A stretch of 64,000 nt of DNA from Rs1 sp000416275 (lineage in GTDB: Bacteria > Pseudomonadota > Gammaproteobacteria > Pseudomonadales > Balneatricaceae): contig OZ251574.1 in the NCBI GenBank assembly GCA_965243635.1, positions 2,294,001-2,358,000 of the forward strand. Direction: 5' to 3'. A model generated the notes under the pieces. It searched no databases. It was not told where the DNA came from and saw only the letters and a program-made list of their open reading frames with translations. Shown here one piece after another: positions 45,864-55,290 of the stretch. Made by a program: the position numbers and the translations under genes. Within the stretch, counting starts at the first letter, position 1. Each line of letters begins with the position of its first letter.

Positions 45864-46517
45864 CTAAGGGCCTTTAATATCAGCGTCTACAGAGCATCCT
45901 TGTTTTAGTCTCTTTGAAACTTTGGAAATTGTAGACCGAGAGCATCCTAAAATATGTTGAATATAGTCATAAGATTTTTTATCCGATAACATACCTTCAA
46001 TCTTCTGCTGTAAATCTATATCATTTGGGCGACCAAGATAACGACCTTCCAATTTAGCTTTAATAATACCTTCCTTTTGACGTCTTCTTCGATCTTCATA
46101 ATCTTTTCTAGCAATAGCCGCTAGCATATCGAGCATCAAATCATTAATGGCAGATAACATTCGTCCTGTAAATTCATCTCTTACAGCCGCGAACTGATGA
46201 CTCGTAGGTAAATCTAATGAAACGACCCTTAAACCTTTTGTTTTTATAATGGATTTAAGTGAACTCCAATCATCATCATTTAATCTGGATATCCGATCTA
46301 TTTGCTCTACAAGTACGATGTCGCCTTTTTGAGCTATTTCAAGCAATCTAAATAATTCTGGTCTCTTAAGCTTGGCTCCAGATTCGTTTTCTGCAAAGAA
46401 AGCAGATATTACCAAATCATGATTATTCGCAAATTGTATTAACGCATTTTTTGCGCGGTTCGCATTTTGCTCTTTGGTCGAAGCTCTCAAATAGGCGTAT
46501 GTTCTAAAATTGTTCAT
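45864..46517 (-). CDS. tnpR: Tn3-family serine resolvase
   Basis: 217 aa. The catalytic domain begins TYAYLRASTKEQNANRA with the active serine, followed by VEQIDRISRLNDDDW and DEFTGRMLSAINDLML. GRYLGRPNDIDLQQKIEGML and the HTH YDYIQHILGCSRSTISKVSK form the C-terminal DNA-binding part. It resolves Tn3 cointegrates at the res site, which should lie in the 46518-46700 gap. It is divergent from tnpA, the classical Tn3 layout. Confidence 0.92.
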   Translation of the reverse strand: MNNFRTYAYLRASTKEQNANRAKNALIQFANNHDLVISAFFAENESGAKLKRPELFRLLEIAQKGDIVLVEQIDRISRLNDDDWSSLKSIIKTKGLRVVSLDLPTSHQFAAVRDEFTGRMLSAINDLMLDMLAAIARKDYEDRRRRQKEGIIKAKLEGRYLGRPNDIDLQQKIEGMLSDKKSYDYIQHILGCSRSTISKVSKRLKQGCSVDADIKGP

Positions 46518-46525
46518 CGTGCAAA

Positions 46526-46571
46526 TAGTCCATTTAACATAGTCTCTTTATTGTAGTCCATTATACATAGT
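46526..46571. promoter_or_regulatory. Candidate res site repeats
   Basis: Two 18-bp direct repeats, TAGTCCATTTAACATAGT (46526-46543) and TAGTCCATTATACATAGT (46554-46571), 28 bp apart, between the divergent tnpR and tnpA genes. Resolvase binding subsites and the promoters of both genes are expected here. Confidence 0.6.
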
Positions 46572-46700
46572 ATTTAGCATTTAACAGACTAGAATAATGC
46601 TAGGTTTCCGATAGTCTTCTTAGGGTGTACTCAAAATGAACCGTATTTTGAATAACTGATTATTACCTTTTGTCACCAGTTCTATCAATTTGGGATAAAC

Positions 46701-49700
46701 ATGAAAACACAAAAAACAAAAACAGGCCGAATTCAGATACTCACTGATCAGGAAGCTGATGAACTTTACTCTTGTCCTGTGCTTAACCAAGCAGAACGAG
46801 AAGAGTATTTGTCATTCGATTCCGAAATCGAACGTATTCTGGCCAAGTTAGAAAAAACCGAAACCAGAGTATATTTAATCTTACTCATTGGTTATTTTAG
46901 AGCTAAGCCCGTGGTACCTAAGTTCAAATTGAGGGACGTAAAACAAGATGTTGAGTATATCTATTCAACATACTTCCCAGATAAAAAACCTAAATATTCA
47001 GTGATAAAGAAGAGCACTAGAGCAACATTAATTTTGAAAATGTACTCTATATTAGGGTTTGATAAATTTTCCAAACGACAGCATCAACAAGCCTTAATAG
47101 AGAGATTACGGGATGTAGCCACTATTTGTACCGATCCCAAATATATTTTCGATGAATGTCTAGCATTTTTCGGGCAAAAACGAATAGGTTTGGTGGGCTA
47201 TACCACGCTGCAAAATATTATTACCAATGTACTGGCCAGTGAAAGACAGCGTACAGAAGATATTCTTTCTTGTCATATGCCGGAAGGAACTCAAGCTAAA
47301 TTACATAAAATTTTGCACACTACAGGCATTTTAAATAATCTTTCTGCTTATAAAGGCTCGGCCAAAGACTTTAGCCCGTCACAGCTTGATAAAGAGATAG
47401 GTACCCACAATACCATAAAAGAGGTGTATCCAGATATAAAACAACTTATTGAAAAGTTGGGTTTGTCGCAAGGTAATTTAAACTACTACGCTTCTATTAT
47501 TCACCATCAATCTGTTTACAAAATTCGTCGATACCCGAAGTGGCAGGGAATGTTGTATATAGCCTGTTATTTGTTTTTTCGCTATCAGGAAACTAATGAT
47601 AAACTGGTTATCGCCTTTCAATATGTTGCCCGTAAACAAAGAGAAGCCGCCAAAGCTGCCGCTAAACAACGCATTGCAGATGACCTTGAGGTGATAAGAG
47701 ATAAATTGAAAAGCGCCGGCAATATACTAAAGCTTTTTGTTGATGACAACATCAGTGATCAAACGGAATTTGGGGATATTCGCCAGGATGCTTTTGCTGT
47801 TATTCCAAAAGAGGAAATCCAACTAATTAGTCAGCACCTGCATCAAAATAACTTTGATAAAATACTGTATGAGTGGCAATTTATTGATACAAAGCACAAG
47901 AAAATATCAAATTCTATGCGCTCTTTATTTATGGTTATTGATATAGATTGTGATCCAAACTTAAAGTTACTTGCATCACAGTTAACAATATCAAAATCAG
48001 AACTCAATAAAGATAGAAAAATAACGACGGTTGATCAGAGGCTATTAAGGAGCCAAGATAAGGAATATTTGGTCGAAAACAATCAGGTAAACACCAAACG
48101 ATTTGAATATTATCTGTATCAAAAGGTAGCCAAACTGATGAATAATAACAGTATTTATGTGGCAGAAAGTGCAGAGAACAAACGTCTTGAAGATGATTTA
48201 ATTCCACAAGTAGAACGGAAAAATCAGGATCACATTATTCAAAAAACCGGGCTAATCAAACTAAACACACCGATCGACCAGACATTGACTGGGCTATTGA
48301 AAACGCTACGGTTGTCTATGAAAAATGTGGGTAATGGTATTAATGATGACGCTAATGATTTTGTAAAAAGACAACCGCGTATTGATCAACTGACTTGGAC
48401 GTTGGCAAATAAGCGCTGGAAAGATGATATTGAAAACCCTATTTATACTCAAGTGCAACACATGGGGATTATAGAAATTATGGACTTCGTTAATAAAAAA
48501 ACAGGTTATCTCAATGCATTCAAGAATATCGGTTCCAAAAAACATAGCATCAAAGCCAAAGAAGATGACCTGTTAGCTTGTATCTTTGGTAATGGGTCAA
48601 ATTACGGACTACACCATATGTCTTCAATTTCAGATCGATCCATTGGAGTTTTAAGAGCAGTCAATGATGGGTATATTCGGCCTGAAACCACCAGTGATGC
48701 CAATGATGTCATATCAGATGCATTAGCTGTACTTCCCATTTTTAAACACTATACGATAAATGAACCTGCACCCTTTGGAAGCATAGATGGTCAAAAATTT
48801 TCGTGCCGTATTAATACTTTTCGAGCAAGGTATTCAGCTAAATATTTCCGTAAAGGTAAAGGTGTATCTGCACTGACGCTAGTATCAAATCATGTTCCAT
48901 TAAAAACAAAAACTATTTCACCCAATGAGTATGAAGGACACCATGCGTTCGACTTGTTGTATAACAATACCAGTGATATTCAGCCTAAGACATTGGCTAC
49001 TGATACCCACGGTGTTAACAACGTAAATTTTGCGATATTAGATTTATTTGGATATCAATTTGCTCCACGCTATGCCAAGTTTAAGAATGCTTTTAATGAT
49101 ATGTTTGAAGTTGAATACGGCGATAAATTGACTTTGCAGTTAAAGAAACCTATTAACACTTCACTAATCAAACGAGAATGGAATAACATTCAATGGATAA
49201 TTTGTTCTTTGAGCCGTAAAACAGCAACACAAAGCACCATCATTAAAAAATTATCCAATAATAAAAAGAATAGCCGCACATTGGCAGCGCTTCACGAATA
49301 TGACCGATTAATAAAATGCCAATATATGCTTGATTACGTTGATAGCAAAATTTTACGTCAATTTGTCCAACAAGCGCTTAATCGAGGGGAAGCTTATCAT
49401 CAACTAAGAAGAGCAATAGCTTCTATTAATGGTAATCAATTTAAAGGAGGCCAAGACTATCAAATTGATCAATGGAATGACTGCGCCAGAATCATAGCAA
49501 ATTGCATTATTTATTATAATTCAGCACTTCTATCAGGGTTGATTGAAAAGTTCGAAAATGAAAACAATCCAGAGATCGTGAATATGATTGCCAAGCTATC
49601 TCCTGTGGCATGGCGGCATATACAATTGGCGGGTAATTATATATTTGGTATTAAAAAGAACAGCATTAGTGTAGATAGATTGCTGGAAAACCTCGATCCA

Positions 49701-49736
49701 TTGGTAGATGAAGAAGAGACTCTAGTAGCTGCTTAG
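46701..49736 (+). CDS. tnpA: Tn3-family transposase
   Basis: 1011 aa, full family length. The C-terminal DDE_Tnp_Tn3 domain contains GSIDGQKFSCRINTFRARYS (first Asp) and LATDTHGVNNVNFAILDLFG (second Asp), and the conserved tail AYHQLRRAIASINGNQF. ATG 46701; no frameshift, so it may be active in trans. It ends 93 bp before the terminal inverted repeat at 49791-49829. Confidence 0.95.
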   Translation: MKTQKTKTGRIQILTDQEADELYSCPVLNQAEREEYLSFDSEIERILAKLEKTETRVYLILLIGYFRAKPVVPKFKLRDVKQDVEYIYSTYFPDKKPKYSVIKKSTRATLILKMYSILGFDKFSKRQHQQALIERLRDVATICTDPKYIFDECLAFFGQKRIGLVGYTTLQNIITNVLASERQRTEDILSCHMPEGTQAKLHKILHTTGILNNLSAYKGSAKDFSPSQLDKEIGTHNTIKEVYPDIKQLIEKLGLSQGNLNYYASIIHHQSVYKIRRYPKWQGMLYIACYLFFRYQETNDKLVIAFQYVARKQREAAKAAAKQRIADDLEVIRDKLKSAGNILKLFVDDNISDQTEFGDIRQDAFAVIPKEEIQLISQHLHQNNFDKILYEWQFIDTKHKKISNSMRSLFMVIDIDCDPNLKLLASQLTISKSELNKDRKITTVDQRLLRSQDKEYLVENNQVNTKRFEYYLYQKVAKLMNNNSIYVAESAENKRLEDDLIPQVERKNQDHIIQKTGLIKLNTPIDQTLTGLLKTLRLSMKNVGNGINDDANDFVKRQPRIDQLTWTLANKRWKDDIENPIYTQVQHMGIIEIMDFVNKKTGYLNAFKNIGSKKHSIKAKEDDLLACIFGNGSNYGLHHMSSISDRSIGVLRAVNDGYIRPETTSDANDVISDALAVLPIFKHYTINEPAPFGSIDGQKFSCRINTFRARYSAKYFRKGKGVSALTLVSNHVPLKTKTISPNEYEGHHAFDLLYNNTSDIQPKTLATDTHGVNNVNFAILDLFGYQFAPRYAKFKNAFNDMFEVEYGDKLTLQLKKPINTSLIKREWNNIQWIICSLSRKTATQSTIIKKLSNNKKNSRTLAALHEYDRLIKCQYMLDYVDSKILRQFVQQALNRGEAYHQLRRAIASINGNQFKGGQDYQIDQWNDCARIIANCIIYYNSALLSGLIEKFENENNPEIVNMIAKLSPVAWRHIQLAGNYIFGIKKNSISVDRLLENLDPLVDEEETLVAA

Positions 49737-49790
49737 CGGTCTAAATCTCATGCCATTCGTCTGTAGGCCTTTTGTACTAAGGCTTGCAGA

Positions 49791-49829
49791 CGAACTCTGG
49801 ACTTTTCGATGAAATGGGCGCAAAACCCC
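49791..49829. repeat. Tn3 terminal inverted repeat, tnpA end
   Basis: Ends GGGCGCAAAACCCC at 49829. The outer 31 bp are identical to the repeat ending at 63342, and similarity continues inward. Flanked outside by TATAA (reverse complement TTATA), matching the duplication at the other end. Both ends now point the same way, which only an inversion explains. Confidence 0.88.
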
Positions 49830-49873
49830 TATAAGGATAAAGAGCTTACGCTATATGGTGCAGTGAAGCCACG
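49830..49873. repeat. Half of a ~210-bp element flanking the Tn3 end
   Basis: The sequence AAAGAGCTTACGCTATATGG to CACGGATTCAAG is one end of the element in reverse. The other half is at 63343-63483. The remaining sequence up to 50084 has no recognised feature. Confidence 0.8.
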
Positions 49874-50084
49874 GATTCAAGTAATAGATTATTACAGCAT
49901 AGGTATTAGTGATTAGCCACATATCTCCGCTATAGATAGCTGCTCAAAAAAACCGTACTATGATTTAATTACCTAGGGAGACTTTGAACAAGTCCCGCAC
50001 GCCCCTAGCGTACAGAATCTGTCTTTCAAGAAAACATTGCTTAATCTTTGTATTTAAAATGTTATTTATTAACTAAGCGCCCTT

Positions 50085-50882
50085 CTACTCCGGCCACATT
50101 GATTTTTGGCGATCAATTATTAGAGGTACGGTATTTTTATCTACTAGCCTTTGCAATGATGAGAATATTGTTTTGGTCAAAGCAGCACAGGAAGAACGTT
50201 TTGACATAGCAAAATATACTGGATTTTTAGCAACCACTAGCGCAAGAGCAACAATTTTTTCTGAGGAAGCTATTAATTCTTGATTAATTACCTGTATTGC
50301 ATGATCGTAATCAGCCACAAAAAAATCACTCCTACCAAGTATTAACCTTCTAATTTTAACGCTTGGACCTTTCAATTCAGATATTTCCAGATGCCTTTTG
50401 GCAAAATCATCAAAGCGATCCCCAAAACTCCCCCCAAGAGGTATATCGCCTTTTAGTCCAATTAAATCTTTGAGATGAGTAAGCTCAAAAACTTTATCCG
50501 CACGGGTAAATACCCTCGCTTCATTGATCAAAAAAGCAGAGCTGTAGTTATATATTAAAGCTCTTTTCTTTGTTTTATAGATTCCCAGCACAATGTCGAC
50601 AGTCCCTAACTCTAAATGCCGCAACATGCGTTTCCATGGGTGTTTTACAAATGTCACTGGTGTATTGATTTCCCTCCCAATCATTCGCATTAATTCTATA
50701 GCAACCCCCTCGACCTTTCCCGATTGCTTATCCTCCATTAATAGTGGATACCAACCTAAAGATCCAGATACTTTTATTTCTTTACACGCTCGACAACTCG
50801 AACATTTTTCACCGATAGCGGCGGCTGCTATCCACTGACTACACAGTGAGAGGAGTATCATAGTTATAATTCTTAATAACAT
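50085..50882 (-). CDS. Periplasmic solute-binding protein (amino-acid type, family 3), copy A
   Basis: 265 aa. Sec signal peptide (MLLRIITMILLSLCSQWIAA). The mature part has GVAIELMRMIGREINTPVTF and LELGTVDIVLGIYKTKKRA, the family 3 extracellular solute-binding pattern. Unusually, the mature N-terminus has a cysteine cluster, KCSSCRACKEIKVSGSLGWYP. There are no permease or ATPase genes nearby, so it may work as a stand-alone sensor or binding protein. A close paralogue begins at 63713. Before the inversion the two lay in tandem, each preceded by a 160-bp repeat. Start ATG 50882 after AAGGGCC. Confidence 0.85.
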   Translation of the reverse strand: MLLRIITMILLSLCSQWIAAAAIGEKCSSCRACKEIKVSGSLGWYPLLMEDKQSGKVEGVAIELMRMIGREINTPVTFVKHPWKRMLRHLELGTVDIVLGIYKTKKRALIYNYSSAFLINEARVFTRADKVFELTHLKDLIGLKGDIPLGGSFGDRFDDFAKRHLEISELKGPSVKIRRLILGRSDFFVADYDHAIQVINQELIASSEKIVALALVVAKNPVYFAMSKRSSCAALTKTIFSSLQRLVDKNTVPLIIDRQKSMWPE

Positions 50883-50906
50883 TTTTGGCCCTTAGCTTAA
50901 ATCAAA

Positions 50907-51066
50907 CCTGAATCCGTGACTTCAAAGTGAATACAGAGTGTAATATATTGGTTCTACAGTGGAATTGAACAATCTTAGCTGCACCCGCAGGTCCAGTGAG
51001 TATTTTTATAACCGCCGTATAATCAAGACCTTGCGCTATGTGGCGCAGTGAAATAACTGACTCAGG
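50907..51066. repeat. Short-form (160-bp) inverted-repeat element
   Basis: It starts CCTGAATCCGTGACTTCA and ends AATAACTGACTCAGG. It lies directly upstream of the solute-binding protein gene, as does the copy at 63528 for the paralogue. Confidence 0.9.
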
Positions 51067-51181
51067 TCAAACTAAAAAAAATATTTTCCAATGATATTAC
51101 TGAGCACTTGTGCGACAGGAGTGTGCGGGAGCTATCCAGAGATTCTTGAGAATAATCAGACGGCGACGCTAGTGATGACTA

Positions 51182-51712
51182 CTAGGACAGGATTTTTTGC
51201 ATCGTGATCGATGTCGCGCGTTGATAGCCGATATGACGAGTTTCAGCGACTTTGATAAATCCCATGTTGCTAAATATCGCTTGATTTTCCTGTAATTCTA
51301 TCCTTACTTGTAGCTCTAAACAGCGACAGTTGTTGTTGATCGCATGCTCTTCAACAACCTTGATCATTTGCAGGCCGATTCCCTGCCCTTGTGCTGCAGG
51401 CAGCACTGCCAGCTTACCGACATACAGTGCACGTTGAAGATTTTTAACAAACACACAAGCGACTAACTGAGTATTTTGATAGGCAAGGAACACCGTTTCT
51501 TGCTGTGCTTTGTGCATGATAGTTTCTGCATTCAATTGCTGTAGGGATGATGGCGGATCGATGCGCGCCTGCTGATACGCGAATGCAGTGCGCAGTAGAT
51601 TGAGTAACTCCGACCATCCGTTAAACTCTGCGTTTAGCTGTTTAATATTAATACTCGTTAATCCATCCCTGTATTGTTGACAACAGCCGTATTTCAGCCG
51701 CTTTTTTCTCAA
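51182..51712 (-). CDS. GNAT-family N-acetyltransferase
   Basis: 176 aa. The acetyl-CoA motif is YVGKLAVLPAAQGQGIGLQMIKVVEEHA (motif A, Q/R-x-x-G-x-G/A type) near residues 98-125, followed by NQAIFSNMGFIKVAE (motif B). It transfers an acetyl group to an unknown amine. The first ~20 residues look unlike the family, so the true start may be further in. It stands alone. Confidence 0.85.
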   Translation of the reverse strand: MRKKRLKYGCCQQYRDGLTSINIKQLNAEFNGWSELLNLLRTAFAYQQARIDPPSSLQQLNAETIMHKAQQETVFLAYQNTQLVACVFVKNLQRALYVGKLAVLPAAQGQGIGLQMIKVVEEHAINNNCRCLELQVRIELQENQAIFSNMGFIKVAETRHIGYQRATSITMQKILS

Positions 51713-52015
51713 TTAAGCGCACGCACTAGCGACTTAATCAATCATCTCCCTTGACACTTTAAGCATAATCTCAGTTTTCTCACCCTGCCAAGTCACCTTA
51801 AATTACTACCAAAAAACAGCTATGAAAATAATTTTAATAATATTTTTCAACATATTATGCAATAAAATTAGAATTTAAATCAAGATTAACTACCTTTGAT
51901 TGCATTGTTAAACGAAGCCGCTACGCGGCAGAAAAAAACAGCAATTCCCCAAACATTAAGCGCACCCTATCTATGAGGTAATCAATACATATTATCTAAC
52001 ATAGGAGGGTTCATC
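51713..52015. other. AT-rich gap upstream of the IS91-type element
   Basis: No gene seen. It contains GTTAAAC at 51907-51913, the same core heptamer as the right end of the attC-like site at 54423-54429, followed by a GCCGC-tac-GCGGC hairpin (51917-51929). An AGGAGGG ribosome site precedes the integrase start. Confidence 0.4.
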
Positions 52016-52961
52016 ATGAACTCATCTGATCAGAAAATCACCGGACATTTATATCAACAACATATTACCAATCTTATACTGCAAGGTAAACGCCCCAGTA
52101 CCATTGATTCCTATGCACGTTCATTACGCAGGCTAACCGCTTTCTTTGATAGGAGGCCTGACGAATTAACCATCAATGATCTTAAATGCTACTTTGAGAC
52201 CTCTGCATAACGTTGCGAGCGAAGTTATCATATTATGCAGAGGTCTCACTTTGCATCTCTCATCGAAACTCATTCATGGAGCACCGTCAAAGTAGATCGA
52301 AATGCTTTCCAATTTTTCTATCGATACATCATTAACGGAACTTGGGAGTGGCTTAATATTGTTAAACCACCGCAGGTCAGAACGTTACCTGACATCCTTA
52401 CCTCCACTGAAATTTCAATGATCATTTCACGTACCAAACAGCTGCGCTATCAAACCTTCTTTCTCACTTTGTACAGTCTAGGCTTACGTTTAGGGGAAGG
52501 ACGACATTTAGCCATTAGTGATATCGATAAAGCCTTAATGCAAGTGCATATTCGAAATGCTAAAGGCGGTAAAGATCGCTATATCACGCTACCACAGCGT
52601 ACCTTAGAAACATTGCCAGTACACATCGTCACCCTACATAGATATTCCCCGGTAAATCGGATGGCATCATCGATTCAAGTGGCATACAAAAGGCACTCAA
52701 AGCAGTCGTTAGGGATTGCCCCTTCAGCAAAAGAGCGTCGCCGCATACCTTGAGGCATTGCTATGCAACCCACTTACTCGATTTAGGTGTAGATTTACGC
52801 TCTCTGCAATCGCTGCTGGGGCACACAGTTTAAATACGACCGCGCGTTATACTCAACTAACAGATATTAGAATCAAAGATACAGGTGATAAAATTGATCA
52901 GCTTGCCAATAACCTCTCGATTAGGTGGGAGGTGGATCATGACTCTGGCAAGCATTATTAA
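52016..52961 (+). pseudogene. Tyrosine recombinase of an IS91-type element, broken
   Basis: The start is intact (ATG 52016 after AGGAGGG). The N-terminal SAM-like domain runs to NDLKCYF, where a 52-bp mobile palindrome plus a 5-bp duplication inserts and brings TAA. Without it the frame continues ASLIETHSWSTVKVDRNAF onward. The catalytic domain shows TLYSLGLRLGEGRHL (Arg box) and, after a frameshift near 52738, PHTLRHCYATHLLDLG (HxxR box). A second shift near 52838 precedes LNTTARYTQLTD with the catalytic Tyr. Integrases of this kind accompany IS91 transposase genes. Inactive as read. Confidence 0.85.
52191..52252. mobile_element. 52-bp palindromic mobile element with 5-bp target duplication
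   Basis: The element is 52196-52247: GAGACCTCTGCATAA at the left, TTATGCAGAGGTCTC at the right, perfect 15-bp inverted repeats with a 22-bp centre. ACTTT is duplicated at 52191-52195 and 52248-52252. Its removal restores the integrase frame exactly. Confidence 0.92.
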
Positions 52962-54163
52962 ACAACGTAAGCATGAGCTACTAGAAACATACAGTGATCG
53001 CTTAACCCCGGCTATGCGGCGTTTAATCGACGCGGTACTACTTTGTCGAACTGAGCGAGCGGGTAAAAGCTTACCTGATTACCCACCACTTTCAGCTATG
53101 GTTAGGCCAAAGCCCTCAAACCCTAGTATTGGCGATAGGTATAGCAGAAAACGCTTTCGTAAGATAATTACCCTGCATACTGCTACATCTTATAATTCAT
53201 CGTAACCAATTGATGATAATACTTAAAACATAGTTTCTTATAAAACCGGCTGAGTCTCATGGGTAATAAGGAAAGCTTATGGCACTGCGATCATTGCAAT
53301 ACGATTGAACGCTTCCCTCTTTCTCGTGGTCATCCAGCTGACCAATGTGCCGACAGCGAGATACCAGCCAATGGATTGAAAGAGAGCAACAAAAGCTACT
53401 CCCAGTCGACTATTTTATGCTGACGGTCACTCTGCCTTTTGAGCTGCGCCCGCTAGTCAGGCATAACCAAAAAAAGGTCTATGCCGCCATGTTTACAATC
53501 GCCTCACAGCTGGTCAAAGATTTGCGAGGACTTAACCGAAACTTGGGGCTGATCCCAACTTTATCATCATATTGCACACCCATACACGAGGGCTCGATTT
53601 CCATCCTCACTTACATATTGTCATCCCTGGCGGGGGCTATAACAAATCTAAGAAGCAATGGATTAAAAACAAAGGACATTTTTTATTTAACGAAAAAGCA
53701 GTGGCCAGTGTATGGCGAGCGAGGATGTTGGATTACCTAAATAGCGCAGGCTTTAGCCTTCCTAGAATGTCGAGAAAATGGATTGTGAACTGCCGTAAAG
53801 TAGGTAACGGTCTTCCCGCGCTTAAGTATCTATCACGTTATTTATATCGTGGTGTGCTGCACGATCAGAATATTATCGGCGAAAAAGATGGAGAAATTAT
53901 TTGCAAATACAGAAAAAACACCGCACCCGTTCTCTGCCTGTACTCGACTCATCCGGTTAGTTTTGCAACATGTCTTACCTAAACGACTTCGACGGCTGCG
54001 TTGCTACGGTTTTTTACACGGTGGAGGAAAGCTATTGCTAAAACGTATTCAATTACTGCTGTTGGTCGTTGTACCTGGATTAGAAAAAGCCAAAAGACCT
54101 GATGTGTTATGTCCACACTGCCAATATGCTATGACTTTTTTACTAATTTTACGCCGGCGATAA
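52939..54163 (+). pseudogene. IS91-family (HUH) transposase, broken
   Basis: It starts ATG 52939 after GGGAGG (MTLASIIKQRKHELLETYSD). The N-terminal zinc-binding part CRTERAGKSLWHCDHC is interrupted by a 198-bp element (53074-53271). Frameshifts near 53340 and 53570 follow. The HUH-type motif HPHLHIVIPGGGY and KWIVNCRKVGNGLPALKYLSRYLYRG identify the Y2/HUH transposase. Another shift near 53910 precedes LPKRLRRLRCYGFLHGGGKL and the terminal CPHCQYAM. Rolling-circle type element, dead in both genes. Confidence 0.85.
53074..53271. mobile_element. 198-bp non-coding mobile element with 8-bp target duplication
   Basis: The ends are CCTGATTACCCA and TGGGTAATAAGG, 12-bp inverted repeats with one mismatch. 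AAAGCTTA is duplicated at 53066-53073 and 53272-53279. Removing the element and one duplication restores the transposase frame (AGKSLWHCDHC). No other copy was seen in the window. Confidence 0.85.
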
Positions 54164-54374
54164 TAAATTGAACGTGATACATGAAAAGAAATCAATCTTT
54201 GAAAAAAGGAGTAATCCTATAAAATAGACTTAAAAATCAAGAATATTTAAGTAAGCGAACAAAGCTAAGACTAGTGCTCGGCTGAATAAAAATCAAAGAA
54301 AAGTCCACTGTCTGAAACCCTTCTAAATATTAATGCATTATCCACAATATAAGGGTACGCCCGCCATCGAGCTT

Positions 54375-54429
54375 GTCCAACAACCTGATAAGGCGTCGGC
54401 TGCGCGACGCCTATCCTTATTTGTTAAAC
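54375..54429. other. attC-like (integron recombination) site
   Basis: The ends are GTCCAAC (RYYYAAC) and GTTAAAC (GTTRRRY). Between them lie the imperfect arms AACAACCTGATAAGGCGTCG and CGACGCCTATCCTTATTTGT around a GCTGCG loop, which together fold as attC sites do. At 55 bp it is near the lower size limit. A plain hairpin terminator is the alternative. No integron integrase gene is in the window. Confidence 0.5.
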
Positions 54430-54458
54430 CACTCATTTAAATTTCCTTTGATGAGTGG
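54429..54458. terminator. Hairpin next to the attC-like site
   Basis: CCACTCAT (54429-54436) and ATGAGTGG (54451-54458), 8-bp stem with a 14-nt loop. No clear T run, so a weak terminator at best. It lies downstream of the DUF1772 gene, which ends at 54492 on the minus strand. The rest of 54164-54491 has no recognised gene. Confidence 0.35.
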
Positions 54459-54491
54459 TCGGTGTATGAAACAAGCTGCGACTAAAACGGA

Positions 54492-54932
54492 CTAAGAGGT
54501 AGCTATGAAAATAGCGATAACGAAAGCGATACTTGTACAAGCTGAACGAATGTTGTGGCGCATCCCCCACGCTTTTATCCATTCATTAATTTGCTCATCT
54601 GGGCTGTTTTTATCTGCAGCAGCTAATTTTGCATTAATAGGAGCGATTAAAATAATCGTCACTGGCGTCAAGCCAAAGGTAAACGCGGCGGCGACATACC
54701 ACAGCCAGTTCCCCGAAACATATCCGTTCCCTAGTAGGATGATCGTCGCTAGCATGCTGAGGGGTTTGAACAAAGAACCGGCGATAGGAAAAGCCAGCCG
54801 CCAATTACTTAGCTGTTCTTGCGGCTGCATTAATTTTCTTGCGCCTACTTCAACGTGAGCACAGTACATCAGAGCGCCGGCCAACATGCCAGTGAGCAAC
54901 AGTGCAAAAAATTCTAAGACGATAGGTAACAT
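54492..54932 (-). CDS. DUF1772-type small membrane protein
   Basis: 146 aa, four predicted membrane helices (about 5-25, 55-75, 80-100, 128-145). The layout (HVEVGARKLMQPQEQLSNWR; INAKLAAADKNSPDEQINEWIKAWGMRHNIR) fits the DUF1772/anthrone-oxygenase-like group. Function unknown in bacteria. ATG 54932. It stands alone between the IS91 remains and two mobile repeats. Confidence 0.7.
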   Translation of the reverse strand: MLPIVLEFFALLLTGMLAGALMYCAHVEVGARKLMQPQEQLSNWRLAFPIAGSLFKPLSMLATIILLGNGYVSGNWLWYVAAAFTFGLTPVTIILIAPINAKLAAADKNSPDEQINEWIKAWGMRHNIRSACTSIAFVIAIFIATS

Positions 54933-54963
54933 TTATATATCTCCAGTTTAAGGGTAGTTAATA

Positions 54964-55176
54964 GCTGAATCAGTGGCTTCAAAGTGAATAATGAATGTAA
55001 GATATTGGCCGTACAGCGAGATTGATAATTTTAACTTTCGCTGCTAGCTCATATGCGTCCTGCATTCGCTAAACAAATGCATACCTGCATAAAATCCGTA
55101 GGTTTACTGAATCTTTTCTAACCGCTGTAAAATCAAGAGCTTGCGCTCTGTGGTGCAGTAAAGTCACTGATTCAGG
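54964..55176. repeat. Long-form (213-bp) inverted-repeat element
   Basis: It starts GCTGAATCAGTGGCTTCA and ends TAAAGTCACTGATTCAGG, with the long-form middle including GCGTCCTGCATTCGCTAAAC. Upstream of the DUF1772 gene. Confidence 0.85.
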
Positions 55177-55177
55177 T

Positions 55178-55290
55178 TTAACTGTAAATTCATATGCATC
55201 CGTGCAGAAAGCCCATAGCTACAGCGGCTATTTGTAACCGCTGTAGAATTAAGAGCTGCTGCTATATGGTGCAGTGAAACCATTGATTGC
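55178..55290. repeat. Partial copy of the same element in tandem
   Basis: TTCATATGCATCCGTGCAGA, then ACCGCTGTAGAATTAAGAGC and ATGGTGCAGTGAAACCATTG. It lacks the left terminal part and follows the previous copy directly. Confidence 0.6.

Noticed and set aside
45825..45864. GGGGTATTGTGC... as the second end of the Tn3 transposon
   Set aside because: Only weak similarity to the tnpA-side repeat and no matching 5-bp flank (GACGT against TATAA). The repeat ending at 63342 matches over 31 bp with TTATA on both sides.
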